From contig NZ_MSGP01000240.1 in the NCBI RefSeq assembly GCF_002078235.1, positions 1 through 46,681 of the forward strand: a DNA stretch of 46,681 nucleotides, in the 5' to 3' direction. The notes under the pieces are model-generated. The model did no database searches, had not been told where the DNA came from, and was given only the letters and a program-made list of their open reading frames with translations. A program made the translations under genes and the position numbers. Of the stretch, positions 1-8,101 are shown one piece after another. Source of the stretch: Streptomyces viridosporus. Its GTDB lineage: Bacteria > Actinomycetota > Actinomycetes > Streptomycetales > Streptomycetaceae. The first letter of the stretch is position 1; the number at the start of each line of letters is the position of its first letter.

Positions 1-115
1 GGCTCCGGCTCCGGCTCCGGCAGCAGCGGACATGGGTGCGGCAGCCCGGCGACACGTCCGTACGCCAGGCCCCGTCGCCCGTTTCGGGCGCCGACTGATC
101 ACTGGAACGAGTGTC
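1..115. other. Window edge: GGCTCC hexamer repeat and possible start of a minus-strand gene
   Basis: Positions 1-20 are three and a third copies of the hexamer GGCTCC. On the minus strand an ATG at 33 opens a frame reading MSAAAGAGAGA up to the window edge, which could be the first codons of an Ala/Gly-rich protein. There is no convincing ribosome binding site before it, so this is only a possibility. The rest of the stretch is the upstream region of the DUF4097 gene; nothing else is recognised. Confidence 0.25.
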
Positions 116-172
116 TTGACTTTCCCGAGGCGCGATATATCGTGAATTACGGAAGACGCGATATGGCGCGTC
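116..172 (+). promoter_or_regulatory. Promoter with two palindromes, likely PadR operator region
   Basis: TTGACT at 116-121 and TATCGT at 138-143 are separated by 16 bp and fit a housekeeping promoter. The -10 overlaps a perfect palindrome, CGATATATCG (133-142). A second inverted repeat, GACGCG-N6-CGCGTC, lies at 155-172 and shares a CGATAT core with the first. Because the second gene of the operon is a PadR-family regulator, autoregulation through these palindromes is a reasonable inference. The start codon at 199 lies 26 bp beyond the second palindrome. Confidence 0.45.
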
Positions 173-198
173 GTCGGGTTCGTCCCAGGAGGTCTCCC

Positions 199-1179
199 AT
201 GTCCGAGTGGTCCGTCGCGGAGCCCACGAAGCTCACCTTCGACGCCCCTGTGAGCGAGCTGCACGTCCGCATCGTCAACGGCATGGTGAACGTCGTGGGG
301 ACCGACGAGGGTCCCGCCCGTCTGCAGGTGTCCGACCTCGAAGGGCCACCCCTGGTGGTCACCCAGAAGGACGGCACGCTCACGGTGGCCTACGACGACC
401 TGCCGTGGAAGGGCTTCCTCAAGTGGCTGGACCGGAAGGGCTGGCGCCGCAGCGCGGTGGTCTCCCTGGCCGTTCCGGCACGGACCCGGGTCGAGGTCGG
501 CGTGGTCGGCGCCGGCGCCGTCGTCTCCGGGATCCAGGGCCCGGCGGCGGTGAAAGGAGTCGCGGGTGACACCACCCTGGTCGCCCTCTCCGGCCCGGTC
601 CGGGCGGAGACGGTCTCCGGAAACCTGGAGGCCCAGGCGGTCACCGGCGACCTGCGCTTCGCCTCCGTCTCCGGCGACCTCACGGTCGTCGAGGGCTCCG
701 GCTCCTCCGTGCGGGCGGACTCGGTCAGCGGCTCCATGATCGTGGACCTCGACCCCGACGGCCCCACCGACGTCCGGTTGACCAGTGTCTCCGGCGAGAT
801 CGCGATCCGGCTGCCGGATCCGGCGGACGCCGAGGTGGAGGCCAACACCGCGAGCGGCGCCGTCTCCAACGCCTTCGACGACCTGCGGGTGCACGGCCAG
901 TGGGGCGCCCACAAGATCACCGGTCGCCTGGGCGCGGGCAGCGGCAAGCTGCGGGCCACCACCGTCTCCGGTTCCATCGCCCTGCTGCGCCGCCCGGCCG
1001 GGGAGGACGAGCCCGGACCGGCGGACGCACCACCCCGCGCCGGAAGCACAGCGGACGCCGCCCCGCACGGCCGGGACGGCGGACCGCGGGGCGGCTCGGG
1101 GGACCATTCCCCTACCGGCCGGAGCGAGGGCTCCTCCGACTCCCCGGCCGACGGCACGACCGACAAGAAGGTGCTCTGA
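199..1179 (+). CDS. DUF4097 family beta-strand-repeat protein
   Basis: 326 residues. The ATG at 199 is preceded by AGGAGG at 6-11 bp; an in-frame ATG at 142 has no such site. Residues from about 15 to 270 are built of short repeated beta-strand units with recurring SVSG, TVSG and ASG steps, each followed by alternating hydrophobic residues, which is the DUF4097 (adhesin-like right-handed beta-helix) pattern. The last 60 residues are Gly/Pro/Asp/Ser-rich and probably disordered. There is no signal peptide or membrane segment, so it is predicted cytoplasmic. The stop is one base before the ATG of the PadR gene, so the two form an operon. The pairing of a DUF4097 protein with a PadR regulator is common in Streptomyces; the biochemical role is unknown. 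Confidence 0.88.
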   Translation: MSEWSVAEPTKLTFDAPVSELHVRIVNGMVNVVGTDEGPARLQVSDLEGPPLVVTQKDGTLTVAYDDLPWKGFLKWLDRKGWRRSAVVSLAVPARTRVEVGVVGAGAVVSGIQGPAAVKGVAGDTTLVALSGPVRAETVSGNLEAQAVTGDLRFASVSGDLTVVEGSGSSVRADSVSGSMIVDLDPDGPTDVRLTSVSGEIAIRLPDPADAEVEANTASGAVSNAFDDLRVHGQWGAHKITGRLGAGSGKLRATTVSGSIALLRRPAGEDEPGPADAPPRAGSTADAAPHGRDGGPRGGSGDHSPTGRSEGSSDSPADGTTDKKVL

Positions 1180-1180
1180 C

Positions 1181-2221
1181 ATGCCCCCCGTCTTCGCCCA
1201 CGGACGCCTCCGCCTGTACCTGCTGAAGCTGCTGGACGAGGCGCCGCGCCACGGCTACGAGGTGATCCGCCTCCTCGAGGAGCGCTTCCAGGGGCTCTAC
1301 GCGCCGTCCGCCGGCACGGTCTACCCGCGCCTGGCCAAGCTGGAGGCGGAGGGCCTGGTCACCCACACCTCCGAAGGCGGCCGCAAGGTCTACTCGATCA
1401 CCGAGGCCGGACGCGCCGAGCTGGCCGACCGCAGGGGCGAGCTGGCCGACCTGGAGCTGGAGATCCGGGAGTCGGTCGCCGAGCTCGCCGCCGAGATCCG
1501 GGCCGACGTCAGCGGCGCGGCCGGCGACCTGCGCCGCGAGATGCGGGCCGCGGCGAGCAAGGCCCGCCAGAGCCGGCGGAACGGGACGTCCGGCGAGGAG
1601 GAAGGCGTCGGCCTCGGCGATTTCACGGTCCTCGGCGACAAGGACGCCTGGCGCGCCGCCAAGGAGGAGATGCGCCGCGCCAAGCAGGAGTGGAAGGAGC
1701 AGGCCCGGCGCGCCAAGGACGAGAGTCGTCGCGCCCGCGAGGAGGCCCAGCGCGCCCGTCGCCAGGCCGAGGAGGCCCAGGACCAGGCGCAGGAGGAGGT
1801 GCGGCGCATCGCGCGACGGGTCCAGGAGCAGGTGCAGGACCACTTCGCCCGGGGCGACTGGCCGACGGGGCTGCGCGAGGGCCTGAGCGAACTGGCCAAG
1901 GAGATGGGCGAGTTCGGCAAGGACTTCGCCTTCGGCCGTACCGGCGCGGGAACCGCCGACCGGTCCTCCCGGCCGTCGTACTCCCACACCCCCGAGGACT
2001 TCCCCGCCGACTGCACCCCGGCCTGGGCGCACGAGGACGCCGCGGACTCCACCGGCGATCCGGCCCGCGACCTGGACCGGCTGCTGGACCGCTTCCGGGA
2101 CGACATCCGCGACGCGGCCCGCGACCACGGCATCTCCCAGGAGCAACTCCACGACGCCCGCCGTCACCTGTCCACGGCGGCGACCCGGATCGGGGCGCTG
2201 CTGCGCACGCCGAAGCCCTGA
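1181..2221 (+). CDS. PadR family transcriptional regulator with long coiled-coil tail
   Basis: 346 residues. Residues 1-85 form the PadR winged helix: LYLLKLLDEAPRHGYEV in helix 1, the recognition region around SAGTVYPRLAKLEAEGLV and the wing ending in YSITEAGRAEL. Ordinary PadR proteins end near residue 110-180. Here a highly charged helical stretch follows from about residue 90 to 225, rich in Arg/Glu/Ala heptad-like repeats (AKEEMRRAKQEWKEQARRA), predicted to be a coiled coil, then a linker and a final helical segment. It starts one base after the upstream stop codon and is translationally coupled to the DUF4097 gene. Likely acts as a repressor of its own operon. The family call is secure; the ligand is unknown. 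Confidence 0.9.
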   Translation: MPPVFAHGRLRLYLLKLLDEAPRHGYEVIRLLEERFQGLYAPSAGTVYPRLAKLEAEGLVTHTSEGGRKVYSITEAGRAELADRRGELADLELEIRESVAELAAEIRADVSGAAGDLRREMRAAASKARQSRRNGTSGEEEGVGLGDFTVLGDKDAWRAAKEEMRRAKQEWKEQARRAKDESRRAREEAQRARRQAEEAQDQAQEEVRRIARRVQEQVQDHFARGDWPTGLREGLSELAKEMGEFGKDFAFGRTGAGTADRSSRPSYSHTPEDFPADCTPAWAHEDAADSTGDPARDLDRLLDRFRDDIRDAARDHGISQEQLHDARRHLSTAATRIGALLRTPKP

Positions 2222-2228
2222 GCCCGAC

Positions 2229-2282
2229 GGCGGATCGGGACCCTACGGCAGACCGGGACCCGGCGGCGGACCGGGACCCGGC
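2229..2282. repeat. Three tandem copies of an 18-bp repeat
   Basis: Three units of 18 bp begin at 2229, 2247 and 2265, each a version of GGCGGACCGGGACCCGGC. They start seven bases after the PadR stop codon and run into a terminator hairpin. If the stop codon were read through they would add a hexapeptide repeat (DRDPTA), so this may be a former C-terminal extension. Confidence 0.7.
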
Positions 2283-2286
2283 GGTG

Positions 2287-2325
2287 CGGCGGGGCCCCGG
2301 CCCGTGCGGCCGAGGGGTCCCGCCG
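2287..2325 (+). terminator. Hairpin terminator after the PadR operon
   Basis: CGGCGGG at 2287-2293 pairs with CCCGCCG at 2319-2325, and CCCC at 2295-2298 with GGGG at 2314-2317. There is no U-tract, as is usual in Streptomyces. It lies between the convergent PadR and Clp-N genes. Confidence 0.5.
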
Positions 2326-2350
2326 TGCCGTCGGACGGGTCGCGCCCTCC

Positions 2351-2911
2351 TCAGGCGCACGCCTCCCCCGTGCCGCCGAGCACCCTGGTCAGCGACGCGT
2401 GGGTCACCCCGTGGTCGGCGAGCACCTCGGCCGGGACGCCGGGGCGGACGGTCAGGGCGAGGAGGATGTGCTCGTCCCCGATGTGCCGCTCGCGCCGGGC
2501 GAGGGCGACGCGCAGGGCCTTCTCCAGCACCTCCTTGGCACCCTTGCCGAAGCCGGGGCGCCCCGACCGCCCCTGCCCGTCCTTCCGGTCGCCGGACATC
2601 GCCCCGACCCCATGGGTCTCCTCCACCCGGGCGACGATCTCCCGGACGTCGATCCCCAGCCCGGCGAGGGCGTCGGTCTCGGCCCGGGACAGACCGGCAC
2701 GGCGACGCGCCTCCTCCAGGGCCCGCCGCACCGACTCCTTGCGCTCGCCCACCCCGAGCGCCGCCAGCGCGAAGGAGGCACGGCTGCCCTCGCGGTCCAG
2801 CAGGGCGAGCAACAGGTGCTCGGCACCGACGGTCCGCGCCCGCGTCCCTTCGGCACGCTCGACCGCCCCCTTCACCACCGCACGGGCGTCCTTCGTGAAC
2901 CGCTCGAACAT
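2351..2911 (-). CDS. Clp N-terminal domain protein (double Clp-N repeat, no ATPase)
   Basis: 186 residues starting MFERFTKDARAVVKGA, which is the opening of a Clp repeat (N) domain as found in ClpC/ClpA. Two repeats are visible, the first around GAEHLLLALLDREGS (residues 30-45) and the second around IGDEHILLALTVRPGV (residues 145-160). There is no AAA+ module: no Walker A, no Walker B. In Clp ATPases this domain binds substrates or adaptors, so a free copy could be an adaptor, decoy or sensor of unfolded protein. The ATG overlaps the stop of the upstream HTH gene by one base (TGATG), so the two are coupled. Function beyond the domain is unknown. Confidence 0.88.
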   Translation of the reverse strand: MFERFTKDARAVVKGAVERAEGTRARTVGAEHLLLALLDREGSRASFALAALGVGERKESVRRALEEARRRAGLSRAETDALAGLGIDVREIVARVEETHGVGAMSGDRKDGQGRSGRPGFGKGAKEVLEKALRVALARRERHIGDEHILLALTVRPGVPAEVLADHGVTHASLTRVLGGTGEACA

Positions 2912-3120
2912 CACTGCCTCCCGTACTTCTTGTGCACGGCCTGCCTGCTGACCCCGAGTTCGGTGGCGATCTCCTGCCACGACCAGCCCTGATGGCGCGC
3001 GTTGCGCACCTGCACGGTCTCCAGTTGCTCCAGCAGCCTGCGCAGCGCGGCGACGGCCCGCAGGCCGACCCGCGGGTCGCGGTCGCCCGCACGCTCGGCG
3101 AGGTCGGTTGCCTCAGTCAT
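2911..3120 (-). CDS. Small helix-turn-helix DNA-binding protein
   Basis: 69 residues. The N-terminal half (residues 1-38) is helical and charged. The C-terminal half carries a clear helix-turn-helix, WQEIATELGVSRQAVHKKYG (residues 48-67), of the homeodomain-like/resolvase-tail class. It is the first gene of a two-gene unit with the Clp-N protein. No ribosome binding site precedes the ATG; instead two 16-bp palindromes sit immediately upstream within a promoter whose predicted start point is the A of the ATG. A protein this small would bind as a dimer, and the palindromes are the obvious candidate operator. Annotated widely in actinomycetes only as an HTH protein. Confidence 0.85.
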   Translation of the reverse strand: MTEATDLAERAGDRDPRVGLRAVAALRRLLEQLETVQVRNARHQGWSWQEIATELGVSRQAVHKKYGRQ

Positions 3121-3166
3121 GCCGTCAACTTACGTTGACACATTGGCGACGTCAACCCCGGTTGAC
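3121..3166 (-). promoter_or_regulatory. Leaderless promoter overlapping twin GTCAAC-N4-GTTGAC operators
   Basis: Two perfect 16-bp inverted repeats, GTCAAC-N4-GTTGAC, lie at 3124-3139 and 3151-3166, 27 bp apart centre to centre. On the minus strand TTGACG (3155-3150) and TAAGTT (3132-3127) are separated by exactly 17 bp. The -10 is followed by six bases and then the ATG at 3120, the spacing typical of leaderless actinomycete transcripts. The -35 is inside the distal palindrome and the -10 inside the proximal one, so a bound protein would block RNA polymerase. That the HTH product binds here is inference. Confidence 0.65.
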
Positions 3167-3172
3167 AAAGCG

Positions 3173-3202
3173 ACGGCCGGCCCGGAGATCCGGACCGGCC
3201 GT
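3173..3202 (-). terminator. Hairpin after the oxidoreductase gene
   Basis: ACGGCCGG at 3173 pairs with CCGGCCGT ending at 3202, extended by CCGGA/TCCGG with one mismatch and a two-base loop. It separates the oxidoreductase from the promoter of the HTH/Clp-N unit. Confidence 0.6.
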
Positions 3203-3226
3203 CATGAGGTGGGCCGTACCCCGCCG

Positions 3227-4192
3227 TCAGGGATTCGTGAGCACGATCTTGCCGAACTGCCCGCCGCTCTCCATCCGTTCGAAGCCCTCCCGGGCCCGGT
3301 CCATGGGCAGTACCTCGTCGATGACGGGGCGCACACCGGTGGCGGCACAGAAGGAGAGCAGGTCCTCCAGCTCGTCCTTGGTGCCCATCGTCGACCCGAC
3401 GACCTTGAGCTCCAGGAAGAAGATCCGGGTCAGCTCGGCGTGCGAGGGCCGGTCCCCGCTCGTGGCCCCGGAGATGACCAGCGTGCCGCCGGGCCGCAGC
3501 GACTTCACCGAGTGGGACCAGGTGGCGGCCCCCACGGTCTCGATGACCGCGTCGACCCGCTGCGGCAGCCGCGCACCGGACTCCAGCGCCTCCACGGCCC
3601 CCAGCTCCAGCGCCCGCTTGCGCTTGGCCTCGTCCCGGCTGGTGGCGAAGACCCGCAGTCCCGCGGCCTTCCCCAGCGCGATCGCGGCGGTGGCGACTCC
3701 CCCGCCGGCGCCCTGCACCAGCACCGAGTCCCCCGGGCGGACCCCGGCGTTGGTGAACAGCATCCGGTAGGCGGTCAGCCAGGCGGTGGGCAGGCAGGCC
3801 GCCTCCTCGAAGGACAGCTCCTTCGGCTTGGGCAGGACGTTCCAGGTGGGCACGGCGACCTGCTCGGCGAAGGTCCCCTGGTAACGCTCGGTCAGGATGG
3901 AGCGGGGCTCCTCGGGCCCCACCCCGTGACCGCTCTGTCCGATCACCGAGTGCAGGACGACCTCGTTGCCGTCCTCGTCGACCCCGGCGGCGTCGCAGCC
4001 GAGGATCATCGGCAGTTTGTCCTCCGCGAGGCCTACGCCGCGCAGGGACCAGAGGTCGTGGTGGTTGAGGGAGGCGGCCTTGACCGTGACGGTGCTCCAG
4101 CCGGGACGGGCCTCGGGAGCCGGGCGCTCTCCCGACTCCAGTCCGGCAAGCGGCTGGTCGCGGTCGATTCGGGCGGCGTAGACAGCGAACAT
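3227..4192 (-). CDS. Zinc-binding-dehydrogenase family (quinone oxidoreductase-like) NAD(P)-dependent enzyme
   Basis: 321 residues from the ATG at 4192 (MFAVYAARIDRDQPL). An in-frame GTG at 4249 would add 19 residues with a poor ribosome site, so the start is not certain. The N-terminal GroES-like domain has SLNHHDLWSLRG and LGCDAAG. The Rossmann domain has the nucleotide-binding motif VLVQGAGGGVATAAI, followed by VFATSRDEAKRKRALELGA. The cysteine cluster for structural zinc is absent, which places it with the zinc-free quinone oxidoreductase branch of the MDR superfamily. It lies downstream of the malic enzyme on the same strand but a strong hairpin separates them. Substrate unknown. Confidence 0.87.
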   Translation of the reverse strand: MFAVYAARIDRDQPLAGLESGERPAPEARPGWSTVTVKAASLNHHDLWSLRGVGLAEDKLPMILGCDAAGVDEDGNEVVLHSVIGQSGHGVGPEEPRSILTERYQGTFAEQVAVPTWNVLPKPKELSFEEAACLPTAWLTAYRMLFTNAGVRPGDSVLVQGAGGGVATAAIALGKAAGLRVFATSRDEAKRKRALELGAVEALESGARLPQRVDAVIETVGAATWSHSVKSLRPGGTLVISGATSGDRPSHAELTRIFFLELKVVGSTMGTKDELEDLLSFCAATGVRPVIDEVLPMDRAREGFERMESGGQFGKIVLTNP

Positions 4193-4303
4193 GACCTTGA
4201 CGATAGGTTCCCCGCCGCGCGGAAGGAACCACGGCCCGCTGTGAGACACGCCCTCTTGCCAGGAGGCATGGAAAGGCCGGGGCGCCCCTCCCGACAGCGA
4301 AAT

Positions 4304-4333
4304 CGGCCCCGTCCCTCGGAGGGGACGGGGCCG
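4304..4333 (-). terminator. Strong terminator after malic enzyme
   Basis: A perfect 12-bp stem: CGGCCCCGTCCC (4304-4315) and GGGACGGGGCCG (4322-4333) with a 6-base loop, located 17 bp past the malic enzyme stop codon. Confidence 0.8.
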
Positions 4334-4349
4334 ACGGGTACCGCGCGCC

Positions 4350-5588
4350 TCAGCGGCGGGCGACGCCCTCCGCCCGGGCGGCCGCGGCCACCGCCGCCGT
4401 CACCGCGGGGGCGACCCGCTCGTCGAACGGGGACGGGATGACGTAGTCGGCGGCGAGGTCGTCGCCCACCACCGACGCCAGCGCCTCGGCCGCCGCCAGC
4501 TTCATCCCCTCGGTGATCCGGGAGGCCCGCACCTGCAGCGCCCCCGCGAAGATCCCCGGGAACGCCAGGACGTTGTTGATCTGGTTCGGGAAGTCCGACC
4601 GCCCGGTGGCCACGACCGCCGCGTACTTGTGCGCGACCTCCGGGCGCACCTCCGGGTTCGGGTTGGCCATGGCGAAGACGAACGCGCCCTCGGCCATCGA
4701 CGCCACCGCCGGCTCCGGCACCGTGCCGCCCGAGACGCCGATGAAGACGTCGGCGCCGGCCAGCGCGGCCTCCAGCGGGCCGGAGAGCCCGGCCTTGTTG
4801 GTGAAGGACGCCAGTTCCCGCTTGATCGGCGTGAGGTCGTCGCGGTCCCGCGACACCACGCCCTTGCGGTCGGCCACCGCGACGTCCCCGATCCCGGCCT
4901 CGATCAGCATCTTGGCGATCGCGACACCGGCCGCGCCCGCACCCGAGATCACGGCCCGCAGATCGCCCAGCGCCCGCCCGCTCAGCCGCGCGGCGTTGCG
5001 CAGCGCCGCCAGCGTCACGACCGCCGTGCCGTGCTGGTCGTCGTGGAAGACCGGGATGTCCAGCCGCTCCTGCAGGCGCCGCTCGATCTCGAAGCACCGG
5101 GGCGCCGAGATGTCCTCCAGGTTCACCCCGCCGAAGGACGGGGCGAGCCGCACCACGGTCTCGACGATCTCGTCGACGTCGGTGCAGTTCAGGGCGAGCG
5201 GAACGGCGTCCACGCCGCCGAACTGCTTGAAGAGGATCGCCTTGCCCTCCATCACCGGGAGGGAGGCCTCGGGCCCGATGTCCCCGAGCCCGAGCACGGC
5301 CGTACCGTCCGTCACGACGGCGACGACCGACGACTTCCACGTGTAGTCGTGGACGAGGTCCGGCTGCTCGGCGATCGCGCTGCACACCTTCGCGACGCCG
5401 GGCGTGTAAGCCAGGGACAGATCGTCCTTGTCACGGACCGGCACGGTGGCCTGCACGGCCATCTTGCCGCCGCGGTGCAGCGCGAACGCCGGGTCGAAGG
5501 AATCGAGGGGCTCTGCCCCGTTCTCCTGCTCCGTATGACCCTGCAGGCTTTCGCTGTCGCTGCGAGGATTGACAATCTCCGCTGCCAC
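4350..5588 (-). CDS. Malic enzyme (malate to pyruvate plus CO2, NAD(P)-dependent)
   Basis: 412 residues starting at a GTG at 5588, with AAGGGG 8 bases upstream. Landmarks are SLAYTPGVA (about residues 58-66, catalytic Tyr), the KAILFKQFGGVDAVP segment with the catalytic Lys, NLEDISAPRCFEIE, the metal-binding VFHDDQHGTAVV, the Rossmann ISGAGAAGVAIAKML and the closing FAMANPNPE. The size matches the short bacterial form without the phosphotransacetylase extension. It makes pyruvate and reducing power from malate in the cytoplasm and in Streptomyces has been linked to precursor supply for storage lipid and polyketides. It is monocistronic, with its own terminator. Cofactor preference cannot be read with confidence from sequence alone. 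Confidence 0.95.
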   Translation of the reverse strand: MAAEIVNPRSDSESLQGHTEQENGAEPLDSFDPAFALHRGGKMAVQATVPVRDKDDLSLAYTPGVAKVCSAIAEQPDLVHDYTWKSSVVAVVTDGTAVLGLGDIGPEASLPVMEGKAILFKQFGGVDAVPLALNCTDVDEIVETVVRLAPSFGGVNLEDISAPRCFEIERRLQERLDIPVFHDDQHGTAVVTLAALRNAARLSGRALGDLRAVISGAGAAGVAIAKMLIEAGIGDVAVADRKGVVSRDRDDLTPIKRELASFTNKAGLSGPLEAALAGADVFIGVSGGTVPEPAVASMAEGAFVFAMANPNPEVRPEVAHKYAAVVATGRSDFPNQINNVLAFPGIFAGALQVRASRITEGMKLAAAEALASVVGDDLAADYVIPSPFDERVAPAVTAAVAAAARAEGVARR

Positions 5589-6167
5589 TTGGTTTTACCC
5601 CTTAAGTGTTTCGGTTTGAGGGTTGCCGCTCCGGGTGAGGAGCGGGCGGGACCGCGCAAGGCCCGAAGGGTGGATAGGCACGAGCCGAACACGACGGGCA
5701 CGCCGCACACGCGCCCTGAGCCCCGGATGAGGGGTGTAAAGAACCTTCTTACCGGACGGACGCCACCGGCGACGAGTCCATAACGCGAAGGTCACATGAC
5801 GACACCCCGAATCATCATCTGATATCAGGACAAGACCTGGACGAACGCTCAGCAAGCCCACAAGCACAGCAAAAGGCGCAGTGGACATGTCCGCATCCTG
5901 GGACACGCAGAAGATCTTCCGGTCGGAATGATCGATTCCCGAAGAGTCTCCGGTCGTGATGTACCGGAGTGATGCGGTTCGGGTGTCGCCCGTTACCCGA
6001 TTTTGACATGGCGGCCCCACTGAATGGCTCAATCCAAATGGCAAGATGCGGTAATCACACGAGGTCGCGACACTCGAAGGCGCGTGCTCTCGTCGACCCG
6101 CGGCGACGCCGCGCAGGCAGTCGCCGGCCCCATCGGCAACTCCACCCATCCGCCGGAGGAACCCACC
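5589..6167. promoter_or_regulatory. Divergent intergenic region between malic enzyme and the ABC importer
   Basis: 579 bp with no credible gene. Visible elements are a perfect palindrome CTGATATCAG at 5819-5828 and a consensus -35 TTGACA at 6003-6008, with CTCAAT 19 bp later as a weak -10 for the importer. The ribosome site GGAGGA lies at 6155-6160 before the ATG at 6168. Its length suggests regulation on both sides, but no recognised GlnR or Crp box was found. Confidence 0.4.
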
Positions 6168-7130
6168 ATGACCGCAAGCACCACCCGTCGTACCACCGCC
6201 GCGCACTCCCGGCTAGCAGCGGTCGGTGCGATCGCGGTCGCAGGCGCGCTGCTTCTCACCGGCTGCGGTGACCAGACCGAGGAGAACGGCCCGGGCACCA
6301 GCGACACCGCGTCGACGAGCGCCGCTCCCCTGGCCGACAAGCTCCCCCAGGCGATCCGCGACAAGGGCGTCGTCAAGGTCGGTTCGGACATCGCGTACGC
6401 CCCGGTCGAGTTCAAGGACGACTCCGGCGAGACGGTCGGCATCGACCCCGACGTCGCCGCCGCCCTGGGCAAGCAGCTCGGGGTGAAGTTCGAGTTCGAG
6501 AACGGCACCTTCGACACCCTCATCACCGGTCTGCGCTCCAAGCGGTACGACATAGCCATGTCCGCGATGACCGACACCAAGGACCGCCAGGAGGGCATCG
6601 ACTCCGAGACCGGCAAGAAGGTCGGCCAGGGCGTCGACTTCGTCGACTACTTCACCGCCGGTGTCTCGATCTACACCAAGAAGGGCGACGACCAGGGCAT
6701 CAAGACCTGGTCCGACCTGTGCGGCAAGAAGATCGTGGTGCAGCGCGGCACGGTCTCCGAGGACCTCGCCAAGGCCGAGAACGAGAAGTGCCCGGCGGGC
6801 AAGAAGATCGCCATCGAGGCCTTCGACAACGACCAGCAGGCCCAGACCCGGCTGCGCGCGGGCGGCGCCAACGCAGGCTCCTCCGACTTCCCGGTCGCCG
6901 CGTACGCTGTGAAGACCTCCGGCGGCGGCAACGACTTCCAGCTGGTCGGCGAGCAGGTCGAGGCCGCTCCGTACGGCATCGCGATCGCCAAGGACAACAC
7001 CCAGCTGCGCGACGCCATCAAGGCCGCACTGGACGCGATCATCGAGAACGGCGAGTACCAGAAGATCATGGAGAAGTGGGGCGTCACGGAGGGCGCCGTC
7101 GAGGAAGCCACCATCAACGGCGGCAAGTGA
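6168..7130 (+). CDS. ABC importer substrate-binding lipoprotein (polar amino acid type)
   Basis: 320 residues. A signal peptide with arginines at 7-8 and a hydrophobic core ends in the lipobox LLTGC, so Cys33 should be lipidated and the mature protein anchored outside the membrane. The mature part is a family 3 solute-binding protein: VKVGSDIAYAPVEF, the PDVAAALGKQLG helix, TLITGLRSKRYDIAMSAMTDTKDR and the hinge segment QRGTVSEDLA. These are hallmarks of glutamate/glutamine/arginine-type binders. The ATG at 6168 has GGAGGA 7 bases upstream; an earlier in-frame ATG at 6024 does not encode a proper signal. It is the first gene of a three-gene operon. The exact amino acid bound is not known. Confidence 0.93.
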   Translation: MTASTTRRTTAAHSRLAAVGAIAVAGALLLTGCGDQTEENGPGTSDTASTSAAPLADKLPQAIRDKGVVKVGSDIAYAPVEFKDDSGETVGIDPDVAAALGKQLGVKFEFENGTFDTLITGLRSKRYDIAMSAMTDTKDRQEGIDSETGKKVGQGVDFVDYFTAGVSIYTKKGDDQGIKTWSDLCGKKIVVQRGTVSEDLAKAENEKCPAGKKIAIEAFDNDQQAQTRLRAGGANAGSSDFPVAAYAVKTSGGGNDFQLVGEQVEAAPYGIAIAKDNTQLRDAIKAALDAIIENGEYQKIMEKWGVTEGAVEEATINGGK

Positions 7131-7162
7131 CCGCGCGCCGGCGGCACTGAAAGGCAACACCC

Positions 7163-8101
7163 GTGACTGTTGACATCGACAAGACGACGGGTCCGGCCGA
7201 CACACCCCCGGCCGGACCGGAAGCCATCAAGGCCATCCCGGTCCGGCACTACGGGCGGTACGTCTCCGCCGTCGTCGCCCTCGCCCTGCTGGGCGGGATC
7301 GTCTACGCGTTCTCCCAGGGCAAGATCAACTGGGGCACGATCCCGGACTACTTCTTCGACGACCGCATCCTCAGCGGTGTCGGCAAGACGCTGCTGCTCA
7401 CCGTGCTGGCCATGGCGATCGGCATCGTCGGCGGCATCCTGCTGGCCGTGATGCGCCTGTCGAAGAACCCGGTGACCTCGTCGATCGCGTGGTTCTACAT
7501 CTGGTTCTTCCGCGGCACCCCGGTCCTGGTGCAGCTGATCGTCTGGTTCAACCTGGGCCTGGTCTTCGAGTACATCAACCTCGGGCCGTTCTACAAGGAC
7601 GAGTGGTCGGACTTCATGACCCCGTTCCTGACGGCGCTGCTGGGGCTCGGTCTCAACGAGGCCGCTTACATGGCGGAGATCTGCCGGGCCGGCCTGCTCT
7701 CGGTCGACGAGGGCCAGACCGAGGCGTCGCACGCGCTGGGCATGAGCCACGCGAAGACGCTGCGCCGGATCGTCGTCCCGCAGGCGATGCGCGTGATCGT
7801 GCCGCCGACGGGCAACGAGGTCATCAACATGCTGAAGACGACCTCGCTGGTGTCGGTCGTCCAGTACCCCGAGTTGCTCCGCGCCGCCCAGGACATCGGC
7901 CAGACCTCCGGCGCACCGGCCGAGATGCTCTTCCTGGCCGCCGCCTGGTACCTGCTGCTGACGTCGGTCTTCAGCATCGGCCAGTACTACCTGGAGCGCT
8001 ACTACGCGAAGGGCTCCACGCGTCAGCTGCCGCCGACGCCGTGGCAGAAGGTGAAGGCCAACATGCTGTCCCTCGGCCGCCCGAAGGGAGGCATGGCATG
8101 A
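7163..8101 (+). CDS. ABC importer permease (polar amino acid type)
   Basis: 312 residues, GTG start with AAAGG upstream. A cytoplasmic N-terminal tail of about 30 residues is followed by membrane segments near residues 34-52, 73-100, 110-135, 160-180 and 255-275. The HisM/GlnP-type landmark [17 protein letters not shown] and the EAA loop, [22 protein letters not shown] (split here around residues 190-210), are intact, so it can contact the ATPase. A single permease gene implies a homodimer. Starts 32 bp after the binding protein stop and overlaps the ATPase gene by 4 bp. Confidence 0.93.
   Translation: MTVDIDKTTGPADTPPAGPEAIKAIPVRHYGRYVSAVVALALLGGIVYAFSQGKINWGTIPDYFFDDRILSGVGKTLLLTVLAMAIGIVGGILLAVMRLSKNPVTSSIAWFYIWFFRGTPVLVQLIVWFNLGLVFEYINLGPFYKDEWSDFMTPFLTALLGLGLNEAAYMAEICRAGLLSVDEGQTEASHALGMSHAKTLRRIVVPQAMRVIVPPTGNEVINMLKTTSLVSVVQYPELLRAAQDIGQTSGAPAEMLFLAAAWYLLLTSVFSIGQYYLERYYAKGSTRQLPPTPWQKVKANMLSLGRPKGGMA

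Noticed and set aside
5815..6009. Minus-strand frame of 64 codons with a Cys-rich centre in the malic enzyme/ABC gap
   Set aside because: No ribosome site, no family resemblance and untypical codon use; left as non-coding.
5589..6167. GlnR box search in the amino-acid importer promoter
   Set aside because: No gTnAc-n6-GaAAc pattern of convincing quality.
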